The translations under genes and the position numbers were made by a program. Shown here in pieces: positions 33,701 through 45,014 of a stretch of 57,352 nucleotides of DNA (positions are counted from its first letter, which is position 1; every line of letters starts with the position of its first letter). The DNA comes from Hypsibius dujardini (Eukaryota; Tardigrada; Eutardigrada; Parachela; Hypsibiidae), in contig LRSR01007827.1 of the NCBI GenBank assembly GCA_001579985.1, positions 1 through 57,352 on the forward strand, written 5' to 3'. The notes beneath the pieces are model-generated. The model was not told where the DNA came from. It was given only the letters and a program-made list of their open reading frames with translations, and did no database searches.

Positions 33701-35319
33701 GCACCGTGACGCACTTCGCGACCGAATTGAACAAGGTGCTGTCACCATTGATTATGGTGATGATGGCGTGTGATGTGGCCGCCATGTTGGGCGGTGTCAC
33801 GTGGCTGTTTAACCCGGTGTTGCTGACGGAACCGCTGCGACATCTTTGTTGGCTAGCTTTTGTGGTCCTTCGGGGAGTCCTCGTAGCGTTCTTATGTATC
33901 CAGTCGACAGAAACGGTAATAATGTCCCCATTAACTCAACATTTTCACCTATGTGTGTCATACATATTTTATACAGTGCATCTACCTGACCTGGAGATGC
34001 CAAAAACTAAGTAGGCTAACTAAAGTTAAACTAAATTAAAGGTTTAATGATTAATTCCGCTTTTACGGTAGTTTTTTAGTTGGTTAAGAAAACTAAACTG
34101 AACCTTCTATTTACCGAAAATGTGAGTTTGAAAATCTAAAAGATAAAACAGAAATTGGTCAACTAATCGGGTTAGATTCAAAGTTTTAGTTATCAAAAGA
34201 ACCTAATCCAAGAATGCTCAGTGACTAATTTTTAGTTGGCTTAAAACTTGTTGTCAGATAAATTCTGGTTTTCACAACCTCCAGATGCAGCTTTTATCCT
34301 TCTCATTGAATGGGTTTGTTTGCTATTGGCCCTCCTAACTGTTCGTTGAATTGCTTGTCTGTTTAGGTCTAACTCTTGTTCTCTGTTACTGGGAATGACA
34401 TATTGCTTAAATTTCTTAATGATGTAAGGAAAGGACAGAAAAATGTGACAGTGCAAGAGATGCTCGCAGATCAAGATCTTCGATTAAAACAACATTAATT
34501 TTGTAAAGTATATACGACCACAGTTTTCGCTTAAACGTTTAATTTGGTTTTTTTTTTATCAGGCTGATAATTTACTATCAACACAGAGGGAGATGAGCTT
34601 GGCCTATGACGAGCACTGGGCAACGGTCAGTGATGTCGTTCAGCTGTAATTAAAGTACCGTATGCTCGCGATCTCAAGGGACACTTTTCTGCCCTATCCG
34701 TAAATTTTAACCGACCCGGGCCGTGCCTATTCAGTGCTGTTCACCAAATTAGCACTGTAGGGACAAATATACGGAAGAGCACGACCGTACAATCAATCAA
34801 GCGAGCACAACGAGTAAGCTGCACAAAATCAACCAATCAGAGAATAGTGAATCAGATTGAAAGTTCAGTCGCGTGCAAGGCCATACCAAGGGAGGCGGGG
34901 CTCAGTTGTCCCTTGAGATTGCGAGCATACGGTAAGTATGTACGTACGTACGGTACGATACGTATGTACGTACTTACAGTACGGTATTGTACTAAAAATG
35001 CATGATAGCCGATAAGAAGACCTATTTGTGTATTTCAGCGAGATCAGCCGAAACGCGGCGGTTATACTTCCATCACAGATGACCACAATAACTATGCCCT
35101 AGGGAAGGGTCTGCTAGACTCATCCCTTATGGGAATCCCCGCCGTCGCTGTGGGATTGTTAGGCAATATGCGCAAGCAAACCGTGTTTGCTGTAAGTGTC
35201 AAAGCTTCTCCAGTTACAATTATCAGGCATTTCAGGAGTGCGTTTTTGCATCGTTTTAGGTGTTGAGCACTTGCGTTGGATTGGTAGTCTTCCTGTATGA
35301 GACGAACCAGAAAGCATAG
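30763..35319 (+). CDS. Seven-TM gustatory-receptor-like protein (6 exons)
   Basis: Exons are 30763-31150, 32356-32552, 33493-33915, 34563-34625, 35039-35191 and 35260-35319, with consistent phases (1,0,0,0,0), giving 427 residues, the usual size for the family. Seven hydrophobic segments are visible. They are LLLCLFPIVVELIFLYCTVW, VLILFLITCHF, VLLAPLAAMAFLMIFLRVL, STFLFLIYAMVTILVVAL, PLIMVMMACDVAAMLGGVTW, LAFVVLRGVLVAFLCI and VFAVLSTCVGLVVFLYET. Long intracellular loops between TM4-5 and TM6-7 and the overall layout fit invertebrate chemosensory (Gr-type) ligand-gated channels. The insect TYhhhhhQF motif is absent; here the end is FLYETNQ. Exons 5-6 could instead belong to a separate small membrane protein, so the join after exon 4 is the least certain part. 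The introns carry several MITE-like elements. Confidence 0.6.
31217..31343. mobile_element. MITE-A copy 3, in receptor intron 1
   Basis: Left end ACGTGGCAAAAACCTTGCGG, right end complementary (TTGCCGCGTGTGTA). The central loop differs from the other copies (AGCCGGCGTCGATCGAGTG). Confidence 0.8.
31893..32045. repeat. Dispersed repeat B, copy 2
   Basis: Counterpart of 3858-3995, with GAGTCGGAACGG, TGAAATTTGTTTT, GGCCCTCGAGGTCTGG and AACAAAATCGAAAG in the same order. Confidence 0.6.
32090..32312. mobile_element. Fold-back family E, short copy
   Basis: GACATCAGCAGAATCGTTTTTGGATGCCAGGGGGCGGAGCTATG on the left is mirrored by CATAGCTCCTCCCCCTGGCATCCAAAAACGATTCTGCTGATG on the right, around a loop of about 50 bases. 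The left flank matches the arm of the much larger palindrome at 51322-52590, including TTTTCTGGAAAACGTTTGATT. It is therefore a truncated relative. Confidence 0.85.
32959..33350. mobile_element. MITE with ~47-bp terminal inverted repeats and internal duplication
   Basis: Ends: CCATGGAACAGGACAGATTG...GTTGGAGTGGGACAG at the left, and the minus strand of the right end reads CCATGGAACGGGACATATTG...CTTGGAGTGGGACAG. Near the right end a roughly 62-base unit starting TCGCGGGACACCAGCGGTAT and ending CCCCCTGCCACCC is present twice in tandem, without visible differences. It lies in intron 2 of the receptor gene. Confidence 0.85.
34655..34937. mobile_element. MITE with ~30-bp inverted ends, in receptor intron 4
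   Basis: The left end TACCGTATGCTCGCGATCTC..AAGGGACA is complementary to the right end TGTCCCTTGAGATTGCGAGC..ATACGGTA. A related right half lies at about 29385-29515. Confidence 0.85.
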
Positions 35320-35967
35320 AATTGGATTTTCAGCCCATAATTGCTGTTCCATGAGCTAGAGATCTCACGTTGTTACACGCGGGTGCTTATTAATATTGTT
35401 TATTTGTATCCCCCCCCCTCCACCCATAGAATCTTACAAATATTGTTGGCAAATAATTACGGGTCACCGTCAGCATATTGAAAATAACATCAGAAGTCAC
35501 ATTTTGGGACAGGTAAAGCGCCAAAAGTACACGTATACAAGTCTAGTGCATGAATCGAGCTGTATGAAATCAATAATCTAAATTTTCGCTCAGCAGCTTG
35601 ATCGCCTGCGAGATGATTTAGAACTCGAGGATATCAGAATCAGACAAAAAGCATCTGTAATAAAAATCGTCTAAAGATCGGCCCGGCATTTCTTGAATTG
35701 AACTGGATTGGATGGATTATCACGTAGGACCGAAAACCCAGCGAGGGAGCAATAGCAAGGATGGTGTAGAAAAGTTGGAAACAGCTAATGAAATCCACAA
35801 TCCAATTCAAGGTGCAGTTTCCGTTTTCAGCAGAATGCTTTGCAGAATAAAGGCATATTTCAGAGTGAAGGCAAATTTCAAGGTGAAAGGAAATCTCGGG
35901 GTGGGAGCAAATTTCACGGTGATGTCCACCAACTTTACGCTTCGACCTTCGCATAGCCGGTGGACTA
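35320..35967. other. Spacer, nothing recognised
   Basis: No gene is supported. Around 35845-35935 there are short near-repeats of AGGCAAATTTCA / AGCAAATTTCACGG-type words. A poly-C run occurs near 35410. Confidence 0.4.
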
Positions 35968-36663
35968 AATTTGCTGAATGATCAAAATGCGATTCCTTTA
36001 GTTTTGCGATCCAAAATGTAGTTTGAAATTTATTGGAGTAAGCGAAAAATGTTCTAATGTTGAGGGCGGGCTAGCGATGGTTACCGCTCCGAATCGGAAA
36101 CTCGCTGGAGCGGGCGGAGAAATGACCCGTAGCTCTGTTTTTTGATTTCTAAACTTCTTTCTGGTAATTCCAATCGATTCTCTTATGAATTTTGGATCGA
36201 ATTCTGTTAGACCAAAGCGTAATTTTAGTCACTTGAGGAAGTGGATAGCGATAAGCGTTGCCATATTCTCGGAATAAGCTAAGAATAGGGGTGGATAGAA
36301 ATAATAGGCCGGATTCCTCGTACTAATATCGTAATTGTCATATGACATAAAGATCGAGCAAATTCCTGATTGATTGTGGCTCTAAAGGGTCCAGCAGAAT
36401 TGGGATCCCTGAAAAAAGAACCAAGAAAGGAAGTGACGGAAGCCTTAAACCCGACTTTTCATTCACATCTAAAAGGCGGATCTTTAGTGGTAATGTCTTT
36501 TTGGTTGCTTCTCTCAACGTTTCGTGCCATTTCTATCCCTATGTTTCGACCGGTCTGCATGTGGGTCTTCCTCCCTACTTTTACTTGCAGGCTGTATGTC
36601 TACAGGTAGCCAGGAATACTTAACTAAGTTTTCCTGCACTTATCTGCCTAGTACTTGCTGACG
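35968..36663. repeat. Dispersed duplication D, copy 2
   Basis: Matches 24958-25656 in order and orientation (see that entry). Small indels separate the two, including in the CCTTAAACCCGACT... region. Confidence 0.8.
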
Positions 36664-36754
36664 TTTCAAAGGAAGCACTGGAAGATTCAATTTTACTTGA
36701 TATTCACAAAAATGCCTTAATTATAATTTGATTGTGTTAATACTCCCATCCCAA

Positions 36755-37596
36755 ATTCAGTTTGAAACCTATTGGAATCTATTAAGATCAAGTGAGTTCC
36801 TACCTGCATCTATAGTACGAGTAGGACGCGTCTTGTCTGCCTGCTTGTTCGCCGTGAGCCTCCTTGTGCTCGTGTTAGCTCTTCCGTTGCAGTTTTCCAT
36901 TTGCCTCATCACTGTCTGGTTGCAGTACCGGTCTACTGGCAATACCGTATTACTTAGTTTTTTAACTGACGATAACCGTTGTTTGACTGTTTGCTTGGTT
37001 GGTTGTAGGTGTGAAAGCAGGCGCCACAGTCAATATTCCTACGGTGGTCGGTGAGGTTGAGCTGAGTGCTGGTCGTGTCAAAGAGAAGCTGGCTATGTAT
37101 ACTCACCCGGCGTCCCCAGTACTTGTCTATATGGGGTTCGAAATGCTACTAAATCCAAAGCAAGAACATAAGGAAAACTAAATCCGTGTACGTTTATGTG
37201 TGTGTTTTTCGCTGCAATAGATGACTGTCAGGCTTGACAAACATGAAAGCTGCTATGGCCGATAGGCCTAATGATCTTTGAATTTTATTTCATCGTTGTT
37301 TTTGTGTGTCGTAGCTGACCGTGGGCGTTCGGGACACGTGGTCCTTTTCACCGGGATCTGAGCATATTGTTCAAAATCGTCTCTTCCAGGGATTAATCGG
37401 TCCGGACACCAAGGAGTTTCAGGTTGGTACCTTGGGAAAACTACTTCTTCCGTATCACCTGATCTACGATGGGGCGCCGCATCTCATCCCGAAGTATGCC
37501 GAACCTAGCGGAGTAGAGATTGATATCGAACAGCTGGTTCGGTTTTTGATCTCAAGGATTCATCGTCGGGTCATTCCTACCCCGGGCGGCCACTGA
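36755..37596 (+). CDS. Unidentified membrane-protein gene, 3' exons
   Basis: Three coding-like blocks follow each other. About 36811-36950 encodes a hydrophobic hairpin (RVLSACLFAVSLLVLVLALP, FSICLITVWLQ). About 37009-37130, after a TTGTAG acceptor, reads GVKAGATVNIPTVVGEVELS and VKEKLAMYTHPASPVLVYM. About 37315-37596, after a CGTAG acceptor, runs DTWSFSPGSEHIVQNRLFQG, GPDTKEFQVGTLGKLLLP, SGVEIDIEQLVRFLIS and ends IPTPGGH with a stop. The layout (two TM helices then a soluble tail) recalls small mitochondrial TMEM proteins, but I do not recognise a family. Exact donors are uncertain. The last exon and its flanks were duplicated to 13.36-14.22 kb. Confidence 0.5.
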
Positions 37597-38510
37597 TTCT
37601 CAGTACCGGGTATTGATTGCAATCTTTCATTCTAAGATCTTTCACCAGTCGTGATCTGTCGTTGGTAGCTAGAGCTATCGAAAAATACGAGATGGTTTTA
37701 GACGTCATGACAGTTTTTGTTACTTTGCTGTTCGAGTTCGCGTTTTTGCATCTCATCGTTTGACCTATTCCTTGGTCGATCCAATGGTTTAGCTTTGGCC
37801 GGCCAAAAACGGTTAACGTGTTCTTTTTAACCATCTCTGTACTGGTTTTGACCGTGCCGGTTCAGTTGTTGCTGTATGTTGCTTTAAATGGACTTTTATG
37901 CAAGCAAACAAAACTTTACAACTGAATGAGACAAAAAACACTTTCCCTACAGCCGGTTGCTGCACTCCGCAAGAGATTCAGAAAGTAGATTAGTGCGGAC
38001 AGTGGCTAGAGAACAAATGCCGACACTCTGTTGAGAACAGCAATCAATCAATCAAGCGAAGCTAAAACAATCCGCATGATTCCATGCCGCACTTTTCAGT
38101 CCGTCGACCTTACCTTTTCTTAGCCTGCTGGAATCCTTTTATCTCAAATGTAATAATTAGCTCTTTGATTAGACTGTTTACGTCAATAAGGAAAATAATC
38201 GGACCATTCTTCATGGAATGGCTGAGCCGCGTGTCAACCGCTTGACAACTCGCACCTAGACAATACGACAATACGACAATACCCGGACAATCCGTATACA
38301 GAGGTGTAAAGAAATGTCGCGGCGCCAAATACGGGGTAGAGATGTCCCTAGAAATGGTTTGTTTTGGCTGGAAATCGCACCTTCAAGTGCATGTTTTTCG
38401 TGAATCATACAAGTAAATGAACAAGAAGCGCTGATGAGGTAGCCGAGCAAATAGACATTTCACTCTTTGAGTACGAGTATGAGGTGAATTCCTAGTATAC
38501 TATAGCACTT
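37597..38510. other. Downstream flank shared with 12.8-13.6 kb
   Basis: No coding region is supported. Up to about 37890 it is the partner of the inverted copy at 13360. The words GGTTGCTGCACTCCGCAAGA..ATTCAGAAAGTA (37958) and CTTGACAACTCGCACC (38241) recur at 12843 and 12887 in the same orientation. The two neighbourhoods therefore share pieces in scrambled order. Confidence 0.55.
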
Positions 38511-38640
38511 TTAAAAATCAAACAATCAAGCACCTCCCATCAAAGGGAAGCCAATGAGTGAGCCGATTTATCGACCGAATGGAGGGTGAGCAGAAATATA
38601 GATTTCACTTCATACTGTATGAGCACTTTACACCTAGTAA
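38510..38640. mobile_element. Fold-back family F, half copy
   Basis: CAAACAATCAAGCACC, then ATCA.AGGGAA, CAATGAGTG and CCGATTTATCGACC appear in the same order as in the right arm of the full element at 44355-44625. Confidence 0.65.
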
Positions 38641-38997
38641 TGTTCTCACAGAACAAGACTTCCATGCACTTACGGCAAGTTCTCATCTCAATGGAAGTAC
38701 AATAGCGACAGCAAAAACATGCGTTTTTAATCCGGGATTCCGGCATGGAATTCTAAAAATTTCGTTCAAAAAGAGTCTGCCACGAAGCCACACTATACCA
38801 AAGGTATCGCATAACGAGTGCCGATTTGACTGACTCATTGATTATATAAGAGAAATCTATCAGCGTTAATAATGCAGCAGGAGAAAGTGTTATGGGAGAA
38901 AAATAGGAAGAGCACCATGTGATATATAAGACCAACAATCAAAACGTAAAATCTATTCCAAGCGTCTGTCGTCACCCAAAGAACTGACATGGATATT

Positions 38998-39597
38998 CTA
39001 AGCCGGGATGGAATCGATCCGTTCACGGTCGAAAAAGCGATGTTGTTTGATGTTTTTGATGAACTGCCCGGCAAATTCGTTCGTCACGACGTCGTTCTCG
39101 CTGACCAGAACGCCGGACGGCAAGGTATCGCCCTTTGTAATCAGTCGGCTTGCCGCCAGGTAATTGGCTCCCTCACCCACAGCAGCAATCGGCTTGCAGT
39201 GGATGTAGGTCTCCAATCCGTAATGCACCGCCGCACCGCAGTTCTGCAAGTTGATGCTGCCTTCCTTTCCACCGGGAATGAAAACAGCGTCGAATAGGAT
39301 GGATGGATTGGCGGGAATGGTTCCGTCAATTTCAATCTGGCTTCCGGTGGAGACTTTCAATTGGCCCATGTGAGACGCAATCACTTTGACACAGCATCCA
39401 GCAGCCTCAAGTGCCTGTTAGTAATTAAAAACGTTATGTTACCCGATTTACTAAGATTCACTGCCTCTACTACCAGCAGTGGCATGTGAACGTCCGTTGC
39501 TATATTTAGATAATGTCCGTCCGTCTGTCTGTCTATCTGTCTGTGTCTATCTCTGTCTGTCTGTCTGTCTGTCTGTGTCTATCTCTGCCTGTCTATC

Positions 39598-39654
<57 letters not shown>

Positions 39655-40552
39655 GTCTATCTCTGTCTGTCTATATCTGTCTGTCTATATCTGTCTGTCT
39701 GTCTGCCTGTCTGTCTGATTAGATTGGATGTGTAGCTGAGTAAATGAGTGACAAACAGATGGTCTGTCTCAGTACCTTCTTCATGTCGCTAATGGCCTTG
39801 CCATCGGATCCGTCCGCCGCCAGAATCGCCACTTTTCGCGTCGCCACAGAGTCCTTCTTGGTGTTCATCTGACTCAACGCCGGCGACGGTGTTACCTTCT
39901 TCGGAAATCCCGGCTGCGGCCCTTCCGTCGGCAGCAGTCCCAAATTGTGCGCCACCCGCTGCGTCAAGACATTGTCCACATTCTGCAGCTGATTGATCAT
40001 GCGCTGACGAATGACCTCTTGCACCTTGCTCAACTCAAACGTGAAGGCTTTCACAATGTGGTCCTGCTCCACGGGGGACATGCTAAGCCAGAAGAGCGTG
40101 GCTTGCGAGAAATGGTCGTCGAAGGTGGCGCTGCGCTCGCGGATCTTGTTGGCATCGATGCGTTCGGCGTAGCTGACGTAGCCGCGTTTCGCGATGGATT
40201 GTTTCGGAAGTCCCTTGCTGATAGAGTTGATGTCGTAGTTGGTCTTGCCGACGTTGATGGCCTGGCGATGGAGACCATCGCGCTGGTTGTTGATGCGGAA
40301 CGGGCAAATCGGCTGGTTGATGGGAATCTCGTGAAAGTTCGGGCCGCCGAGACGAAGCAGTTGGGTGTCGAGGTAAGAGAAGAGACGGCCTTGCATAAGA
40401 GCGTCGTTCGTGAAATCGATACCGGGCACGATGTTGGAGACGCAGAAGGCGACCTGCTCGGTCTCCGCAAAGTAGTTGTCCGGGTTCCTGATAGATCAGG
40501 CACAGACAGTCAGATAATTTATATGCAGTCAAGGAAACAAATGGGAAAAATG

Positions 40553-40592
<40 letters not shown>

Positions 40593-43142
40593 TTCCTGTA
40601 GACAACCAGACATTCAAGAAGGCACCGTACCGGTTCAAAACCATTTTGCCAACAATCTTAACCGGCACCAGTTCCTCAGGAATCAACTTGGTTGGATCGA
40701 GCAAATCAAAGTCGAACTTCATCTCATCGGACTCCTCCACAATTTGCAAACCCAACTCCCACTCTGGGAAGGCGCCGGCTTCGATTTGCTCCCACAAGTC
40801 CTGACGATTGATATCGCTATTCTTGCCCGCCAGCTTTTGTGTCTCGTCCCATACCAGCGAGTGGACACCAAGCTTCGGCTTCCAGTGGAACTTGACGAAA
40901 CGGCTCTTACCATCCTCGTTGACCAGACGGAAAGTGTGCACGCCGAAGCCCTCCATATTGGCGTAAGATCGCGGGATCGCTCGATCCGACATGAGCCACA
41001 TGATCTGTGGAAAAGCAGACATCTGTGACGTGAGCAAGACAAACAGACAGGCAAATAGACATAACTCCAGACAGACGAAATGCAGCCATGCAGACAGACA
41101 GGCTGACAGACAGAGAGACAGACATAAACAGACACAAACAGACAGCCAGACACAGACAAACAGCCAGCCATTCAGTTATCCAGAAAGAGTCAGACATCAG
41201 CCGGTAGCCAACCACAAAGAAGACAAATAGGCAAACAGGCATCATTGCGCACTATTGCAAACTTGTAATCGTACCATATGTGTGGTCTCTGTCTGCTGGG
41301 TGACGAAGTCCCACAAGGTGTCATGAGCCGACGACGCCTGAGGAATCTCATTGTGCGGCTCGGGCTGAAAGCGAAATCAACAATGACACAATCGCAAATC
41401 CCATTACGGAAACAACCCCCCACCACCGTGAAGCATTTCCGCTTACACTACTGTATCGGGTTATCGGACAGTTCACCTTGCATCTGACCAACCAGGCACA
41501 CTGCCAATGTCTCAGCCACGCGCATTCTGATCATTTCGGTCAAGGTTATTTCGATAATTTTGATGAGATCATTCAGACAGGGTGACAATGTCTGGCTGTG
41601 CCGGTTTGTTTTGTATGCCCTAGTGCCTGGAACAGCGCTGTAGTGCTCTAACCAAAATCCCCACCGTAAACGTGAATTCGATAACCATCAAACTCCCGAA
41701 ACTAACCTCGACTGAGTTGGCAAAGCCATTCTATCCTTGTCCATGACAATGTCTGGATGTTTTATGCTGCTGGAAGCCTCTCGAAAATACTAGTCTATGT
41801 ATTGTGACCAAGACTGGATAGCTTGTTCGTCTATTCACGTATCCATTATTGCCTGTCTGACTATGTCTATCTATATGTCTGTCTATGTCCATGTGTCTGT
41901 GTCTATCTGGCCGACAATGTCCATGTGTCTGTGTCTATCTGTCTAACTATGTCTATGACTACTATGTCTATGTCTGAATGTCCTTGCAAATGCTTGCCTC
42001 TCTGATACGACCACATCTATCTGCCTGCGACTATGCCTGGATGCCTGGGATGTCGTGTCTGCGACAATGAATGTCTGAATGTCGGTGCCTCTAGAGTCCG
42101 CATTCCAACCTTACCTTGACGGAGTGGACGAAATCGGGGAACTTGATGGCATCCTGAATGAAGAAGACCGGCATGTTGTTGCCGACCAGATCGAAGTTGC
42201 CCTCCTCCGTGTAGAACTTGGTGGCGAACCCGCGGACATCCCGCACCGTGTCGGCTGATCCGCGGCTCCCTCCGACCGTGGAGAAGCGTACAAAGACCGG
42301 GGTGATCTTGCTGGGGTCTTGCAGGAACTTGGCTCGGGTCAAAGGGGCGAGACTCTCGTAGACCTGGAAGTAACCGTGAGCCGCAGCGCCGCGAGCGTGG
42401 ACGACACGTTCGGGGATGCGTTCGTGGTCGAAGTGGGTGATCTTCTCGCGGAGGATAAAGTCCTCTAACAGGGTTGGTCCACTAAAAAAACCAGACAAAT
42501 CCGTCAACTGAAGTCATTGAGAAGCCCATCTTATCATTGCAGGAACACTTATTCCAGTAATTATTATATGCGCCTGAACCATCGGTCCAGCAGCCGAGAC
42601 ATGGCCAGCTGACCGCATGGTTCTCAATAAGATACATAAGTCACGTCACGAACTTACATCTACTTATTATACGGCAGAAAATTAAATTAAATTAAATTTT
42701 GTGTTGCCAAAAAATACCTTTGGTTTAATTAAATGAAGGACGTATTTTCTCAAACAGTCAGATATCATTTGACATCAAAAATCTATAACAAAACCAACCG
42801 TAAAATACACAAATCAATCAATATAATCAATACAATCAATCAATACAATCAATGCAATCAACCAATACAACCAATACAATCAATACAATCAATACAATCA
42901 ATACAATCAATCAATACAATCAATGAGAGGAAACAATCAAACGCCCAAGCATTCTAATAAAAATAAGAATTTGGATAACCAACTAACCGAGGTCCGGCCC
43001 GGAGTGAGTTCTGGTTGTCGACGATCTTGAGGCCCTGATTGGTGGTCAGCTCATCGTCCTCCTGCACGTGCACGCGAAATGGCTCCAGCGCCTTCACTTT
43101 GGCGTTGCCGGCGTTAGTTTTCCCACCGAAGAGCGACATCAT
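38998..43142 (-). CDS. katE-like: Bacterial-type large-subunit catalase A (KatE/HPII, clade 2), no signal peptide
   Basis: Exons (minus) are 43142-42988, 42481-42115, 41364-41275, 41004-40631, 40487-39776 and 39414-38998; all phases fit. The product is 704 residues, in the range of HPII-type and not of ordinary 500-residue animal catalases. The heme-site histidine is in [13 protein letters not shown] (about H80). The distal Asn is in [14 protein letters not shown] (about N153/N154). The heme-ligand Tyr is in [15 protein letters not shown]. These are followed by [10 protein letters not shown] and [13 protein letters not shown]. The C-terminal 140 residues form the class I glutamine-amidotransferase/DJ-1-like domain typical of clade 2 ([34 protein letters not shown]), ending DSIPA like the bacterial enzymes. 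It decomposes hydrogen peroxide. No signal peptide is seen, so it is probably intracellular. The start could be either of two adjacent ATGs. Confidence 0.96.
39514..39718. repeat. CTGT simple repeat in catalase A last intron
   Basis: Nearly pure CTGTCTGT, with CTATCTCTGT variants, between exons 5 and 6. On the coding (minus) strand it is CAGA-type. Confidence 0.9.
40549..40592. repeat. CAGA simple repeat in catalase A intron 4
   Basis: GACAGACAGACAGACAGACA array in the 143-base intron between exons 4 and 5. On the transcribed strand it reads CTGT, the opposite of the array in the next intron. Confidence 0.9.
41040..42110. repeat. Decayed CAGA/CTGT text in catalase A introns 2 and 3
   Basis: 41040-41170 is interrupted CAGACA (plus strand) in intron 3. 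41780-42110 is interrupted CTATGTCTGT/CATGTGTCTG text in intron 2. Exon 3 (41275-41364) sits between them. Confidence 0.7.
42806..42930. repeat. (CAATACAAT)n repeat in catalase A intron 1
   Basis: About eleven units of CAATACAATC alternating with CAATCAATC. It is part of the TTGATTGA-related simple-sequence family of this genome. Confidence 0.9.
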
Positions 43143-45014
43143 TCCCTTTTCTTAGCGACTGACGAGGCGAGGAAATGCGACGAAGATATGTTTTACAGCA
43201 ACTCTGCAAAGAAGAAAAGATACAGGGGATTTTGAAGTGCGTTGCAAGAAATGCAGTGGCCCCTGGTGGAAGGACGGTAGGAAAAACCCCAGTGGCGCCC
43301 CGATAACAAATCAAGCAATCAAACGACCGCCCATAGTGTTAAACGGAGCGTGAACAAGTGGTCGTCTGTCTGCGTGTCTCGCTGTCGCGTGTCTCGCTGT
43401 TGTCTGTCTCGCTGTGAGCTGAAGGGTGTCTCGCTGTGAGCTGTCTTGCTGTGAGCTGAAGGGATTAGGGTTTCTTTCGAAACTTACAGTTATGTGTAGA
43501 GCACGCAAATCAGTTCTTCGGAAATGGGGAAAAATTGAGAAAAGGAAAGTACGAGCTTTGATTAATCGACTGCAGAATGAAGTGAAGTGGATAAATGAAC
43601 TCAAACTCGGAAAAGTGCGACGGCAATTTTCCACTACGCGTTTGCATTTTTGAATGGGGATTTCCCACGCAGATTGGCGATTGGTCGGATCCGAGGGCTG
43701 GGCATGTGTCGGTGGGCGGGGCGGTCGGGTGTCGGCGCGCCACCACGCTGTGGCGCCACCGTCGCACGCAAATATTGATCTGATACGATACTTTTTCGCC
43801 TTTTTCCCGTTAAATGTTTTTGTCGCGCATTCTTTTACGCGCGTGAAAACGTGAGTAAAGTGAATGCCGGACTGGACTGCATGAAGTTGCTCATAGAAGG
43901 GCGTAAAAATTGATCGTGCTGCTTGTTTAGAACCCGCTAACGCCCGGCACCAAATGGGACACGATTTGAGTGCCAAAAATATTGTTTATTTCCACGCTTT
44001 CGTTCAATTAAGAAAAATAAAAACATTTGGCGAGTTGTGATAATTTTGTTTTAAGCTGATCTCTGTTCACAGTTGAGTCAGAAACAACATCGTCGATGAA
44101 ACTGTTTCTTGCACTGATTGCACCATATTTGATCAAAACATCAATCAATCAATCAATTGGTCTGCTTTGGATGCGTGCTTCGAGTGCGGCGAATAAAACA
44201 TCCATCAATCAACCGATGACTTTCATTAAGTGAGTTTAGTTCATTTTTTGACAAATAATAGGGCCCTTTATTTAACCACTGGTCACTCACCAGTCAGCAT
44301 TCCGACATCGATAATGATTTTATTGACGGTCAATAAAGGAGCAACTTGAAGGAATGCAAAAATTCTTACTGTATGAGTATGAGGCAGAGTTTGTATTTCG
44401 GCTCACCCTCCACTAGGTCGATTAATCGGCTCACTCATTGATTTCTCTCTTATGCCAGGTGCTTGATTGTTTGATTTCCAGAAGTGCTGTAGTATAACAA
44501 GATAGAGTACAGCAAATCAAACAATCAAGCACCCGTCATCAGAGAGAAATTAATGAGTGGACCGATTTATCGACCAAGTGAGCCGAAATACACACTTTGC
44601 CTCATACTTTTAGAATTTTTCCCAGCTCACTGTCTGTGAAGATCTTTTTCAGTGATAAAAATCCGTGAAAAACAACTATAGCGATTAAACCATATCGAAA
44701 AGATTGTTGGTGCTAATTGACTAATCTATCTTTAGCACAAGAATGTCTCATTCTGGTGTCTCGGTTATTATTTTCACTCCTTTTATTACAATCCCGTTTC
44801 CACAGATATTATACGTGTGCACCATAGTGAATCGTAACAGACTAGCGACTGTGAAGAGTAGACCGACCCAAAACGCGCGGCTCTGGACCTCTCCTGACAA
44901 GTATAAGCATCATCATTATTGTCAACAAGGAACCATACATTGAATTGAACTGCATTGAAATTGTGTATTGAAAAAGGATGCGCTTTGGTATATACGCGCT
45001 AATTAGGAATTCAG
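43143..45014. other. Intergenic region between the two catalases
   Basis: About 1.87 kb. It should hold the promoter of catalase A and the terminator of catalase B. It contains repeated TCGCTGTGAGCTG words at 43375-43460 and the fold-back element at 44355-44625. No further gene is supported, although long open frames occur at 43.3-43.98 kb on the minus strand. Confidence 0.55.
44355..44625. mobile_element. Fold-back family F, full copy
   Basis: The left arm, from AAAATTCTTACTGTATGAGT through GCTTGATTGTTTGATTTCC, is mirrored by the right arm from AAATCAAACAATCAAGCACC through CATACTTTTAGAATTTT. The loop is near TGCTGTAGTATAACAAGATA. A half copy lies at 38510-38640. Confidence 0.85.

Noticed and set aside
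39947-40804. Long plus-strand frame across catalase A exons 4-5 (and similar at 45057, 46327, 47318, 48944)
   Set aside because: Antisense shadows of conserved catalase exons that run into introns and simple repeats.
43311-43976. 221-codon minus-strand frame between the catalases
   Set aside because: Low-complexity composition (Thr-Ala-Arg repeats from TCGCTGT words), no domain, no splice context, and it overlaps the expected promoter of catalase A.
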